In this document: positions 9,491 to 19,624 of the stretch, piece by piece
How positions within the stretch are numbered: the stretch's first letter is position 1
Layout of the letters: each line of letters begins with the position of its first letter
The notes under the pieces: model-generated
The model's input: only the letters and a program-made list of their open reading frames with translations
Databases searched by the model: none
Told to the model about the DNA's origin: nothing
From: Deltaproteobacteria bacterium
Lineage (GTDB): Bacteria > Desulfobacterota > BSN033 > UBA1163
Length of the DNA stretch: 64,000 nt
Assembly (NCBI GenBank): GCA_016875195.1
Contig: VGRY01000016.1
Coordinates: 1-64,000 of the forward strand
Direction: 5' to 3'
Program-made: the position numbers and the translations under genes

Positions 9491-10489
9491 ATGAAAAAGT
9501 TATTCTGTATCACGATTGTTCTTATTCTTACTTTAGGTTTGGCCCTTGCCGCTGCCGCCCAAAACAAGGTTTCGATTCGCTTGGGACATATCCGCGATAC
9601 CAACCATCCCACCCATATGGCTGCTCTGAAATTTAAAGATATGGTGAGTCAGAAGTCAGGCGGAAGGATCGACGTCAAGGTCTTCCCAAACAGCCAGCTG
9701 GGCGGACCCAAGGAGATGTTTGCCCAGATGCAGACCGGCGATCTCGAGATGGTCTATGGCGGGATTAATACCCTCGCCTGGATCAAAGGGGGAGAGGCAT
9801 ATGAAATCACCGCTATTCCGTTTCTCTTCAGGGATTATGCCCATATGAGTAAGGCTCTCTTATCCGATTTCTTCAAGCCCGTTCAGGACAAAGCAGAGCA
9901 GGACACCGGGCTCAAGATTGTGACTATCAATGGCGATACAGCTCCAAGAGGCCTCAGCACAAAGGATAAGCCCATTTACAAGGCAGATGACTTCAAAGGT
10001 TTGAAGATTAGGACCGCTGCCAGCCCCACCGTGCTCACAGCCATGAAAACACTTGGTGCCTTGCCCCAACAGGTCTCCTTCTCCGAACTTTATATGGCTC
10101 TGAAAACAGGAATCGTGGATGCCCAGGAGAATGGCGCCATCGTTGTTCAATCTGCCAGCCTCTTCGAAGTCCAGAAATATTACATGAAGACAGACTACAT
10201 TCGAGACATTGAGACCTTCTATTCGGCCATGCCTTTCTGGAAGAAACTTTCCAAGAAAGATCAGGAGATGATCTTCGACGCCGCTGAAAAGTCGGGGAAT
10301 TACGAAACCGAGCTCACCCAAAAGCAGCTGACCACTGTATATGATTCGCTCAAGACCAAGATGACAGTGGTCGTACCACCCCAATTAGATCTGGATTCGA
10401 TCCGGAAGAAACTGGAAGGAGCCTTTGACAGTTTTGAAGGAACGAAGTGGCCAGCTGGGTTGATAAAAAAAGTCAGTGCTCTGAAGTAA
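9491..10489 (+). CDS. dctP: TRAP transporter substrate-binding protein DctP
   Basis: signal peptide, FKDMVSQKSGGRIDVKVFPNSQLGGPKEM, GLKIRTAASP, DAQENG. Confidence 0.93.
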   Translation: MKKLFCITIVLILTLGLALAAAAQNKVSIRLGHIRDTNHPTHMAALKFKDMVSQKSGGRIDVKVFPNSQLGGPKEMFAQMQTGDLEMVYGGINTLAWIKGGEAYEITAIPFLFRDYAHMSKALLSDFFKPVQDKAEQDTGLKIVTINGDTAPRGLSTKDKPIYKADDFKGLKIRTAASPTVLTAMKTLGALPQQVSFSELYMALKTGIVDAQENGAIVVQSASLFEVQKYYMKTDYIRDIETFYSAMPFWKKLSKKDQEMIFDAAEKSGNYETELTQKQLTTVYDSLKTKMTVVVPPQLDLDSIRKKLEGAFDSFEGTKWPAGLIKKVSALK

Positions 10490-10501
10490 AATTATACTGC
10501 A

Positions 10502-10529
10502 TGGGGGGATGATTCCCCCCCCTTTTTTT
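10502..10529 (+). terminator. GC-rich hairpin plus T-tract between dctP and dctM (intrinsic terminator/attenuator)
   Basis: GGGGGG-ATGATT-CCCCCC followed by TTTTTTT. Confidence 0.7.
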
Positions 10530-10801
10530 CTGCTTCTTCCGGCTTTCGTATGGATGCTTTCCCTGTTTTATTCCCCCCTTAGCTTAAGGGGGGATGATGG
10601 GGGGTTAGGAAGATCATTGAGGCCTTTCAAAATGATTTATCATGAAAGTACCGTTAAAAAGATGTGGAGGGAAATCAGACGGGAGGAAAGAAGGCGACCT
10701 ATCACATCTCCCAGACAAGTAACCCCTCCCCACCTCCCCTTAACCTAAGGGGAGGTGACCCACTCAATTCCCGGAAGAATTTTTTTTCTTTAAGGATATT
10801 G

Positions 10802-12079
10802 ATGATACTCATCCTGTTCGTATTGCTCTTTCTCTTCATCGGGCTCGGCTTCAGCATCTGGACCGCCATGGGAATCAGTGGAATGATCTATTTGCTGATC
10901 TTTGGCCAGGTTTCCCTGAAAATTCTTGCCTCCACCCTGGTCAGTGGAGTCGATATTCCCACCCTGGTGGCCATTCCCTTCTTCATGCTCGCAGGGGAAT
11001 TGATGAACTCCTCTGGGATCACCCGCAAGCTGGCGGACTTTGCGGATTACTTTGTAGGCCGCTTCAGAGGCGGCCTGGCCTATGTCGCCATCGTCGTCAA
11101 TGTCATCATGGCTGGTGTTTCAGGATCGGCCGTAGCAGATGCCAGCGCCGTCTCCTCTGTGCTTCTTCCCACCATGAAGGAGAAGGGTTACGATCGGCCT
11201 TTTGCTGCCTCTATTAATGCAGCAGCTGCTGTGATTGGTCCCATCATTCCTCCGAGCATCCCTATGATCTTTATTGGAGTGATCAGTGGATTGTCGATCG
11301 GAAGACTTTTTCTCGGAGGGGTTGTCCCAGGCTTGCTGATGGGATTCTTCTTAGCCATCACGGTTGCTATGGCCACCCGGAAGAAAAACTATCCAATAGA
11401 TAAAAAACAATTGAATCCAAAGGCAATCCTTTCCCTGCTGAAGGACACCCTCTTTGCCCTTCTAGCGCCCCTTGTCATCATCCTGGGAGTCGTCTTCGGA
11501 ATTGTCACCCTGGTTGAAGTAGCCGCCCTGGCCAACCTCTATATCCTGATCGTTTCGCTTTTCGTTTACCGGTCTCTCCGGTTCAAGGACATCCCAAGAA
11601 TATTTTCTAAGGCAGCGGTCTTCTCCACGTCCATCATGATCATTTTTGCAGTGGTCGGTCTTTATCAATATATCGTGGCCTCAGAGCAGTTGGGTGAAAA
11701 ACTGGGTTTACTGGTCGCCAGCATGAATCTGAATCAATTTACCTTCTTGCTTCTGGCCAACATCTTCTTTCTCTTCATGGGCTGCATTCTCGATGCGGTG
11801 CCAGTCATGTTGATCTTCTTCCCTGTTCTCCTGCCCGCAGCGATAAAACTCGGAGTGGATCCGACCCATTTCGGGGTCATTGTGGTGCTGAACTTGATGA
11901 TTGGGCTGTTAACGCCACCCATTGGGGCGCTCTTGTTTTTAGAGGCTAAAATTGCAGATCTCGAATTCGACGTGCTGCTCAGGAGTGTCTGGCCGTATAC
12001 CCTGGCCCTGATCGTTGTTCTGCTTCTAATCACCTACATACCCCAGTTGGTGCTTTTTATTCCGAATTTGATTTTGTAA
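10802..12079 (+). CDS. dctM: TRAP transporter large permease DctM
   Basis: polytopic; IPFFMLAGELMNSSGITRKL, GVSGSAVADASAV, IGPIIPPSIPMI, LLTPPIGALLF; ATG at 10802. Confidence 0.93.
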   Translation: MILILFVLLFLFIGLGFSIWTAMGISGMIYLLIFGQVSLKILASTLVSGVDIPTLVAIPFFMLAGELMNSSGITRKLADFADYFVGRFRGGLAYVAIVVNVIMAGVSGSAVADASAVSSVLLPTMKEKGYDRPFAASINAAAAVIGPIIPPSIPMIFIGVISGLSIGRLFLGGVVPGLLMGFFLAITVAMATRKKNYPIDKKQLNPKAILSLLKDTLFALLAPLVIILGVVFGIVTLVEVAALANLYILIVSLFVYRSLRFKDIPRIFSKAAVFSTSIMIIFAVVGLYQYIVASEQLGEKLGLLVASMNLNQFTFLLLANIFFLFMGCILDAVPVMLIFFPVLLPAAIKLGVDPTHFGVIVVLNLMIGLLTPPIGALLFLEAKIADLEFDVLLRSVWPYTLALIVVLLLITYIPQLVLFIPNLIL

Positions 12080-12178
12080 GCCCCGTTAGAAGAGCCTCGC
12101 CCTTCTAACAGGAAGGCTCACACCCCGATAGGAGCTGAGTTTCGCATGAGGCAATCAGTGGGGTTTTCTAACGGGGTA
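12080..12178. repeat. CCCCGTTAGAA...TTCTAACGGGG ~100-bp palindromic repeat, copy 1
   Basis: terminal inverted arms; similar elements at 35331 and 41401. Confidence 0.85.
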
Positions 12179-12186
12179 AAGAGGTC

Positions 12187-12669
12187 TTGATGAAGTCCTG
12201 GATAGAGCGGATGTCAGGAAGTCTGGAATGGTTCGTAGGGGGTCTCTTTCTTGCTCTCTTTCTGTTGAACATCCTGCGTATTGCCCTGAGATATTTTTTC
12301 GGAATCGCCTGGCTATGGGAGCCGGATTTTTCACGTCTTTTATTTATCTGGATCGTTTTCATCGGGGCTACCGTACTCTATGCTCGAAAAGGCCACCTGG
12401 TGGTCGATTATTTCTTAAATCAAACGAAACCGAAAAACAGGGAACGCATGCATTTTATCATCGATCTGGTGACCGCCATTTTCCTGGGGACACTTGTTTT
12501 GAAAGGGATTGAAGTCGCAAAAGTACGCATGAGAATTCCTTTTGACACCTGGGACTTTCCAACGGGATATGCTTATATGGCCGTTCCCATATGCGGAGCG
12601 ATCATGATCATCGTCACCCTGGTCAGGATGGGCGATTTTTTATGGGACAGGAGGAAAAATGAACACTGA
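12187..12669 (+). CDS. dctQ: TRAP transporter small permease DctQ
   Basis: four TM segments, FFGIAWLWEPDFSRLLFIWIVFIGATVLYARKGHLVVD. Confidence 0.88.
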   Translation: MMKSWIERMSGSLEWFVGGLFLALFLLNILRIALRYFFGIAWLWEPDFSRLLFIWIVFIGATVLYARKGHLVVDYFLNQTKPKNRERMHFIIDLVTAIFLGTLVLKGIEVAKVRMRIPFDTWDFPTGYAYMAVPICGAIMIIVTLVRMGDFLWDRRKNEH

Positions 12670-13420
12670 GGCGATCTTTTACAAAAACACCCTCACGGAG
12701 ATCATGGACAAAATTCTTGGGGAGATGGAGACAATCCAAAAAGCTTCCCGCGTGCTTGCCGAATCCATCGCTAAGGAGGAACCGGTTCATGTCATCGGTC
12801 CCGGCGGACATTCCAATATGGCTGCCGAAGAGGTCCTCTGGCGGGCAGGCGGATTGGCTCCGATCAATGCGATCTTAGACCCGGGGACCAATCTCATCCA
12901 CGGAGCCAAGCGCTCCAATATCATCGAACGGACGCCAGGGTATGCGATCAAAGTGCTGGATGCCTACCGGGTAGGGCGAAAGCCCGGAGAGGTGATCATG
13001 ATCGTTAACGCCTATGGTGTTAACGCCATGTGCATTGATACGGTCTTAGAAGCAAAGAAGAGAAAGATGATCACGATCGGGATCACTTCCCGTTCCTTTG
13101 CAGATGCCCTGCCAAAAGATCATCCTTCACGCCACCCCACCGGAAAAAACCTTTATCAGGAAGTGGACTTTTTCTTGAATTGCCATCTTCCCTATGGAGA
13201 TGCGGTGGTGGAGATAAAGGGCTGTCCACAGAAAACAGGACCAACCTCCACTTTTTGTAATGTATTCACGATCAACCTGCTCATGATCGAGACAGTTAAG
13301 AGATTGATGGAGATGGGAGTTCAACCGCCTTTGTGGATGAGCGCCAATCTGCCAGGCGGGGACGAGGCCAACCGTTCCCTCGAAGAAAAATATATTCCAA
13401 GGATCAAGCATCTGGGGTAA
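12659..13420 (+). CDS. SIS-domain sugar isomerase-like protein
   Basis: VHVIGPGGHSNMAAEEVLWRAGG, VIMIVNAYGVNAMCID, TIGITSRSF; overlaps dctQ by 11 bp. Confidence 0.8.
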   Translation: MNTEAIFYKNTLTEIMDKILGEMETIQKASRVLAESIAKEEPVHVIGPGGHSNMAAEEVLWRAGGLAPINAILDPGTNLIHGAKRSNIIERTPGYAIKVLDAYRVGRKPGEVIMIVNAYGVNAMCIDTVLEAKKRKMITIGITSRSFADALPKDHPSRHPTGKNLYQEVDFFLNCHLPYGDAVVEIKGCPQKTGPTSTFCNVFTINLLMIETVKRLMEMGVQPPLWMSANLPGGDEANRSLEEKYIPRIKHLG

Positions 13421-13696
13421 AATGAGTACTCAATTTAATAAAAAAGCACTCTTCCAATTTTTGTGTGAGTACTTTCCCCCTTTATAACCCATCCACACCT
13501 CCCCTTAATGTAAGGGGAGGCTGGGTGGGGTTATAGAGGTATTGTTTGATGTGGAGAGCATTCTGTCTAAATTGGTGCTAAAAGTAATCCCCCTTCGTCC
13601 CCCCTTAAATTTAAGGGGGGATATAGAGGGAGGAAGCCTTAAGTGAAGGGAAGGTTATTCTCCTATCCTCCCCAATTAACCAGAAAGGATTTCATT

Positions 13697-14731
13697 ATGA
13701 AAGCGGTCGTCAAATATGGAAAGGGAAAAGGTCTGGTCGAAATCAGGGATGTCCCTGAACCCAAGATGAAGGATGATGAGGTCTTGATCCAAGTAAGGGC
13801 AGTCTCGGTCTGCGGAAGCGACCTGCACATCTATCATGATAATCATCCCTACTGGCCTCCGGTCATCCTTGGACATGAGTTCTCCGGTATCATTGCCGAT
13901 GTTGGAAAAGAGGTGAAAGGCTGGAAAACAGGCGACCGTATTGTGAGCGAGACACGCATTGGCTCCTGCGGAGTCTGCTTTATCTGTCAGAGCGGTTTCC
14001 CCCAAAACTGCGAACAGAAGAGACCCTACGGAATTGGTGTCAATGGAGCCTATACGAAATATGTGGCTGGCCCTGCCCGCCTCCTTCACCGCCTTCCGGA
14101 CAATATCCCTTTTGAAGTGGGGGCAGCCATTGAGCCTACAGCCATCTGTGTCACATCCATTCTCGAACGATCGCAACTGCAAGCTGGAGAATCTGTCCTC
14201 ATCACGGGTCCAGGTCCGATTGGCCTCATCTCTCTTGCCATTGCAAAGATGGCAGGAGCAAGAATGGTTGGAATTACCGGAAGGAGTTCAGGTCAAGGGG
14301 TGCGGTTCCAAAAGGCCAAAGAACTCGGAGCCGATTTCATCATCAATGTGGAAACAGAGGACCCCATCCAGAAGATCTCGACCTTAACCAATGGTCTGGG
14401 AGTGGATATCCTCATCGAAACCTCTGGCGGGGAAAAGGCCATTGCTCAGTCCTTTGAAATGGTAAGAAGATTGGGAAGGGTTTGTGCCATTGGCATATCA
14501 GGGAAACCGGAAGTTTCGATTCCTTATGATCGAGGAGTTTTCAAAGGCATCCGTTTCGACTTCTGTTTCTCCAGCAGTTGGACAGCTTGGGAAAAGACTC
14601 TTCACTTGATCTCAAAAGGGCTCTTGCCACTCGGGAAGTTGATCACTCACCAGCTTCCCCTTGAAAAATGGGAAGAGGCCTTCCACCTTCTCGAAAGCCG
14701 CCAGGCCGCCAAAGTCATCTTGATTCCCTAA
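13697..14731 (+). CDS. Zinc-dependent alcohol/sorbitol-type dehydrogenase
   Basis: SVCGSDLHIYHDN, LGHEFSGIIADVG, GPGPIGLISLAIAKMAGA. Confidence 0.9.
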   Translation: MKAVVKYGKGKGLVEIRDVPEPKMKDDEVLIQVRAVSVCGSDLHIYHDNHPYWPPVILGHEFSGIIADVGKEVKGWKTGDRIVSETRIGSCGVCFICQSGFPQNCEQKRPYGIGVNGAYTKYVAGPARLLHRLPDNIPFEVGAAIEPTAICVTSILERSQLQAGESVLITGPGPIGLISLAIAKMAGARMVGITGRSSGQGVRFQKAKELGADFIINVETEDPIQKISTLTNGLGVDILIETSGGEKAIAQSFEMVRRLGRVCAIGISGKPEVSIPYDRGVFKGIRFDFCFSSSWTAWEKTLHLISKGLLPLGKLITHQLPLEKWEEAFHLLESRQAAKVILIP

Positions 14732-14744
14732 AAGAGAGGTACAG

Positions 14745-15746
14745 ATGGAACAGCATCCTTATCAGGTGGTAATCACCGATTGTGATCAGGGATCCATTGA
14801 AGAGGAAAAAGAAGAATTTGTCCGAATCGGAGTAGAATTGGTTTTCGCTCAGCTAAAAGAGGAAGGAGAGCTGATTCAGGTCTGTAAAGATGCAGATGGA
14901 CTGTTGAACCAGTATGCGCTCCTGACTCGAAAAGTCCTCCAACATCTTCCGAAATGTAAGGTGATCTCCCGTTATGGAGTGGGGGTGGATTCCATTGACC
15001 TCAAAGCGGCAACCGATTTGGGAATCATCGTCGCCAATGTGCCGGATTATTGCATGGACGAGGTCTCCAATCAAACCATCGCGATGATCCTGACATTGAT
15101 TCGGAAGACCGCTTTTTTTGATCAAAAAGTGAAATCTGGCCAATGGGATTTCCGTACAGGAATACCTATCTACCGAACAAGCGGAAAGACGCTGGGCCTT
15201 GTGGGTTGTGGAAAGATCGGTTTTGAAGTGGCAAAAAAAATCTCTGCTTTCGGCGTTCGCGTAATCACCTTCGACCCCTACCTTCCGAAAGCGCCTGAAG
15301 GAATTGAATTGACCGACCTCGATACGGTTCTAAAGGAATCCGATTTCATCTCCATCCACTGTCCCCTCAATGACTCCACCCGGCATCTGATCGGAGAGAA
15401 AGAATTTAAGAAAATGGTGAAGAAACCCATTCTCATCAATACGTCCAGAGGCCCGATTATCGATGAGAAGGCTTTGATTCAGGCATTAAAAGATGGCCTC
15501 GTTGCCGGGGCCGGACTCGATGTCCTGGAGAAAGAACCACCCGATCCTCAAAGCCCATTACTCAAGATGGAAAATGTCGTCCTTTCGCCTCACGTCAGTT
15601 TTTATTCAGAGGAATCGATTCGTGAATTGAAGCGGAGAACCGCCGAGAATGTCTCTAACGTTCTCCTGGGAAAGTGGCCAAGGTCCGTAGTGAACCGTGA
15701 CGTGAAGGGAAAGACCAGGGCTACCCTTTCTCCCTCAGAGGTATAG
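14745..15746 (+). CDS. D-isomer-specific 2-hydroxyacid dehydrogenase (phosphoglycerate dehydrogenase-like)
   Basis: GLVGCGKIGFEVAKKISAFG, INTSRGPIIDEKALIQAL, LSPHVSFYSEES. Confidence 0.9.
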   Translation: MEQHPYQVVITDCDQGSIEEEKEEFVRIGVELVFAQLKEEGELIQVCKDADGLLNQYALLTRKVLQHLPKCKVISRYGVGVDSIDLKAATDLGIIVANVPDYCMDEVSNQTIAMILTLIRKTAFFDQKVKSGQWDFRTGIPIYRTSGKTLGLVGCGKIGFEVAKKISAFGVRVITFDPYLPKAPEGIELTDLDTVLKESDFISIHCPLNDSTRHLIGEKEFKKMVKKPILINTSRGPIIDEKALIQALKDGLVAGAGLDVLEKEPPDPQSPLLKMENVVLSPHVSFYSEESIRELKRRTAENVSNVLLGKWPRSVVNRDVKGKTRATLSPSEV

Positions 15747-15844
15747 CCGCTGAAGATTTTGACCCCTCCCCCTTCCCCCCTCTTAAGCTAAGAGGGGGGA
15801 AGGGGGAGTTATAAGGGGTGAGAGTGGTTTTTTAGGAGTTGAAG

Positions 15845-16270
15845 ATGAAAAACAAAAAATTCGATCCGAAAAAAGATTACCCTCTCTCCTCAAAGAGGCC
15901 TGATCTGGTCAGGACTCTTAGCGACAAGGGTTTTGAAGAGATTAGTCTGGAGAATGTCGTCTCAGGGAAGATTGATGCTCAGGAGATTCGGATCCGGCCT
16001 GAAACTTTGGAGCTCCAGGCAAAAGTCGCAGAGACATATGGAAGGCCCCAGTTGGCCCACAATTTTAGAAAGGCCGCAGAATTGACACAAATTCCCGACG
16101 AAGAAGTCTTGAAGATTTACAATTCTTTAAGACCAGGGCGATCGACAAAAGAAGAGCTATTGGCAATAGCAAAAGAAATCGAGAAGAAATACCATGCAGA
16201 ACTGAACGCCGCTTTTATCCGGGAAGCAATCAAGGTCTACGAAAAAAGAGGACTCTTTAGAGAAGAATAA
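15845..16270 (+). CDS. Diol/glycerol dehydratase small subunit (PduE-like)
   Basis: DYPLSSKRPDLVRTLSDKGFEEISLENVVSGKI, IYNSLRPGRSTKEELL. Confidence 0.85.
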   Translation: MKNKKFDPKKDYPLSSKRPDLVRTLSDKGFEEISLENVVSGKIDAQEIRIRPETLELQAKVAETYGRPQLAHNFRKAAELTQIPDEEVLKIYNSLRPGRSTKEELLAIAKEIEKKYHAELNAAFIREAIKVYEKRGLFREE

Positions 16271-16298
16271 AGAACCCCGCCCACAGAGCGGGGTTCTT
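16271..16298 (+). terminator. Strong hairpin between the diol dehydratase genes (AGAACCCCGC/GCGGGGTTCT)
   Basis: 10-bp perfect stem, 8-nt loop; no long T tract. Confidence 0.5.
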
Positions 16299-16485
16299 AA
16301 AACCTAAGACCGAGATCCCGAACCAAGTTCGGGATGACAAAAAGAGGAGAACCCAATCCTGTTGTCATGCTGAACTCGTTACAGCATCTAATTTAATGCG
16401 TTTGTATTAAATGACCGCAATTGTAAAACTTTCAAAAAATATCTTTACCTACCCTCTGCCAGGAAGGGGATATAGGAGAAAATTT

Positions 16486-18729
16486 ATGCCACAATCGAAA
16501 CGATTCGAATTATTGGCTCAGCGCGCAGTGAATAAAGACTCCTGCATTCATGAGTGGCCAGAGAAGGGCCTGGTCAATATGGAAAGCGCCTTCGACCCTA
16601 AGCCAAGCCTAAAAATCGCCAATGGCATCGTCAAAGAGTTGGATGGGAAGAAGCGAAAAGATTTCGACATCATCGACCATTTCATCATCGAACATGCCCT
16701 CAACCTGAAATATGCGCGAAAAGCCATGGCCATGGATTCTCGCAAGATTGCCCGCATGATCGTGGATATCAATGTCCCCCGTAACAAGATCATTGAGATC
16801 TTCAAAGGCCTCACCCCTGCCAAAATTCTTCAGGTGGTGAACCATCTCAATCCTGTGGAGATGATGATCGCCTTACAGAAGATGCGTGCCAGGAAGACCC
16901 CTGCCAATCAGGCCCATGTGACCAATCGAAGGGACAACCCGGTCCTCTTAGCAGCGGATGCTGCTGAAGGCGCACTCAGAGGATTTGCCGAGGAAGAGAC
17001 CACGGTAGCTGTGCCCCGGTCTGCGGCTATGAATGCCCTGGCCATCCTGGTCGGATCCCAAACAGGCCGCGGAGGCGTATTGACTCAATGTGCTGTCGAG
17101 GAGGCATTAAATCTGAAGCTGGGGATGCTCGGATTGACCACCTATTCCGAAACCCTCTCGGTCTATGGAACGGAGTCAACTTTTAAAGACGGCGACGATA
17201 CACCCTGGTCCAAAGCCTTTCTGGCCTCGGCCTATGCCTCCCGCGGAGTGAAGGTCCGTTTCACCTCTGGAACAGGCTCTGAGGTCTTAATGGGGAACGC
17301 CGAAGGAAAATCGATGCTCTACCTCGAAATTCGGTGCCTCCTCTGCATCAAAGGAGCGGGCAGTCAGGGAGTTCAAAACGGCTCCATCAGTTGTATCGCC
17401 CTTCCCCTTTCCCTTCCAGGAGGAGGACGAACGGTCCTCGCAGAGAACCTCGTCGCTACCCTGCTCGATTTGGAAATTGCCTCGGGAAACGATGCGATGT
17501 CTTCCCATTCCGATATGCGTAAAAGCGCTAAACTGATGACCCAGTTCCTTCCGGGCACGGACTTCATCTGTTCGGGTTACAGTTCGATGCCGAGAATGGA
17601 TAATATGTTTGGAGGAGGCAATTTCGATTCAGAGGACTATGATGACTTTCTGATCCTCCAGAGAGATTTTCTGATCAATGGAGGAATTTTCCCTGTGCAA
17701 GAGGAAGAGGTAATTAACGTCCGTCGAAAAGCAGCAAAAGCCATGCAGGCGATCTTTAAAGAATTCGATTTCCCATCCATTAAAGATGAAGAGGTGGAAG
17801 CCGTCACTACGGTTCACTGGAGTCCAGACATGCCTGAGAGGAATCGGGTGGAAGATCTGAAAGCCTCGGAAAGGATATTGAAGGAGTCTATCACAGGGGT
17901 CGAGATCGCGCGGGCTCTTGACAAGCACGGATTTCAGGAGGTCGCAAAAAGAATCCTTGAGATTCAGAAACAGAGAGTAACTGGAGATTATCTTCAGACC
18001 TCTGCCATCTTTGATGCCAATTTCAATGTCCTCAGTGCCATCAATGATTCCAACGACTATCAAGGGCCTGGAACAGGATATCGCCTGGAAGGAGAGACGA
18101 AGAGAAAGATCATCAACCTTCCTCAAGCAAAGAATCCAAGAGAGCGATCAACAGTTGACCCTTCCAAAACCATGGGGATGGAATTAGTGGAGATTGGAGC
18201 AGCTACTGCAGGAAGTGATTCCAGGGAAGTGGTGATCGGGCTTGGTCCGGCCTTTGGAACAGCCTTGCAGGAAACAATCACCGGCCTTCCCCTTGATAAG
18301 GTTCTCAAGGAGATGATTCGAGGGATTGAAGAGGAAGGGATCAAACCGAGGGTGATCAAAATTTATGAAACCTCTGATTGTGCTTTTATCGGCCATAAGG
18401 CAGCCCAGTTAAGCGGTTCGGGTGTTGCCATCGGCATCCAGTCAAAAGGAACCGTGGTGATTCATCAGAGGGACCTGCCCCCTCTCAATAACCTCGAACT
18501 TCTTTCCCAGGCCTCAAATGCAACATTAGATACCTATCACACCCTCGGTAAGAATGCGGCCAGATATGCCAAAGGAGAAGCCACAGTTCCCCTTCCCACG
18601 GTCATCGACAACATGGCCAGGCTCAAATATATTGTCCAGACGACCCTGATGCACATGAAGGAAACAGAACAGGTCAATCTCCATTTGGCTCCAAAAGAAC
18701 TGAGGATCAAATTTTTAGAGATGAATTAA
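16486..18729 (+). CDS. B12-type diol/glycerol dehydratase, large and medium subunits fused (PduC-PduD-like)
   Basis: FELLAQRAVNKDSCIHEWPEKGLVNMESAFDP, KMRARKTPANQAHVTN, GGVLTQCAVEEALNL, FTSGTGSEVLMG, then C-terminal PduD-like IGLGPAFGTALQETI, YETSDCAFIGHKAAQLSGSGVAIGIQSKGTVVIHQRDLPPLNNLELLSQA; RBS before ATG at 16486. Confidence 0.9.
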   Translation: MPQSKRFELLAQRAVNKDSCIHEWPEKGLVNMESAFDPKPSLKIANGIVKELDGKKRKDFDIIDHFIIEHALNLKYARKAMAMDSRKIARMIVDINVPRNKIIEIFKGLTPAKILQVVNHLNPVEMMIALQKMRARKTPANQAHVTNRRDNPVLLAADAAEGALRGFAEEETTVAVPRSAAMNALAILVGSQTGRGGVLTQCAVEEALNLKLGMLGLTTYSETLSVYGTESTFKDGDDTPWSKAFLASAYASRGVKVRFTSGTGSEVLMGNAEGKSMLYLEIRCLLCIKGAGSQGVQNGSISCIALPLSLPGGGRTVLAENLVATLLDLEIASGNDAMSSHSDMRKSAKLMTQFLPGTDFICSGYSSMPRMDNMFGGGNFDSEDYDDFLILQRDFLINGGIFPVQEEEVINVRRKAAKAMQAIFKEFDFPSIKDEEVEAVTTVHWSPDMPERNRVEDLKASERILKESITGVEIARALDKHGFQEVAKRILEIQKQRVTGDYLQTSAIFDANFNVLSAINDSNDYQGPGTGYRLEGETKRKIINLPQAKNPRERSTVDPSKTMGMELVEIGAATAGSDSREVVIGLGPAFGTALQETITGLPLDKVLKEMIRGIEEEGIKPRVIKIYETSDCAFIGHKAAQLSGSGVAIGIQSKGTVVIHQRDLPPLNNLELLSQASNATLDTYHTLGKNAARYAKGEATVPLPTVIDNMARLKYIVQTTLMHMKETEQVNLHLAPKELRIKFLEMN

Positions 18730-18943
18730 CCTTAACGTTGTAGTAAATTTAGTCACAATGGCATGGGTAAATCCTGCTAAGAGCGGGACTTCGACTTGCC
18801 TGCTCGTAGCCGCTTCAGCGAAGGCAGGGGTGAACCTTTAATTGTAAAAATTAGGATTTGACCTTACAGAAAGTGTCAGGTCTAAGCAAGGACTCCTTCT
18901 TGTAATCGAATGTTGGGTACAGGCAAAAAAGTGCCGAGTTCTT

Positions 18944-19456
18944 TTGAAAAGTGTTGAGGCGCCTGGTGGAATGAGAAGAGAGAGATTGAATGAATACTCT
19001 CGTTTTGTTGCAGATTACTTGTTTAGGCAATGGCCGGAATGGGAGGAATTCGCAAAGGCCATTGATTATTACCCAGACGACCCTGAGCTCGAACCGGGGA
19101 CCCTCGTCGTAAAAATCAAACCGCCAAATCCGGGAATTAAAGAACGATTAGAAATCTGGACCTATAGCAATAAGGTTACCGTAGTTGCCTTTAAGTTGTT
19201 CCATACCCATTTCGAATGGTTTGATGATGTCCGAGACGAAGCGGAGCATGTGTTAGAGGCAATTCGTTTTCTTCAGGACATTATTTCGGAAGAAGTTAAG
19301 ATCACTGCTTGGAGGCGCAGGGGCAAATGGATCGGCGGATCTTATGCGAAGAGGGATGAACAGCCCGATGACTCTTTCCTAACCGAACGGCCAGATGAGT
19401 TTATTCAAGTTTCGTGGAATGGCACATACGACCTTGTAAAAAAATATGAAACGTAA
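18944..19456 (+). CDS. Hypothetical protein
   Basis: 170-aa ORF with globular composition (WPEWEEFAKAIDYYPDDPELEPGTLVVKI); no recognised family. Confidence 0.55.
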   Translation: MKSVEAPGGMRRERLNEYSRFVADYLFRQWPEWEEFAKAIDYYPDDPELEPGTLVVKIKPPNPGIKERLEIWTYSNKVTVVAFKLFHTHFEWFDDVRDEAEHVLEAIRFLQDIISEEVKITAWRRRGKWIGGSYAKRDEQPDDSFLTERPDEFIQVSWNGTYDLVKKYET

Positions 19457-19521
19457 TGGGACATCATGTTCTTGATAAACTAACGGCAAAATACATCACG
19501 ACTGTTTCCTGAAATATAGCT

Positions 19522-19550
19522 TTGACAAAATAGACTGATAAGTTTATATT
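19522..19550 (+). promoter_or_regulatory. Near-consensus sigma70 promoter TTGACA-N17-TATATT ahead of hicBA
   Basis: read directly. Confidence 0.65.
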
Positions 19551-19624
19551 TTCATCGAAAATGGCGAAAATGCGCTGGTTGCATACTACCCCGAAGATGA
19601 GGTATATTTTCATAAGGTGACTGC

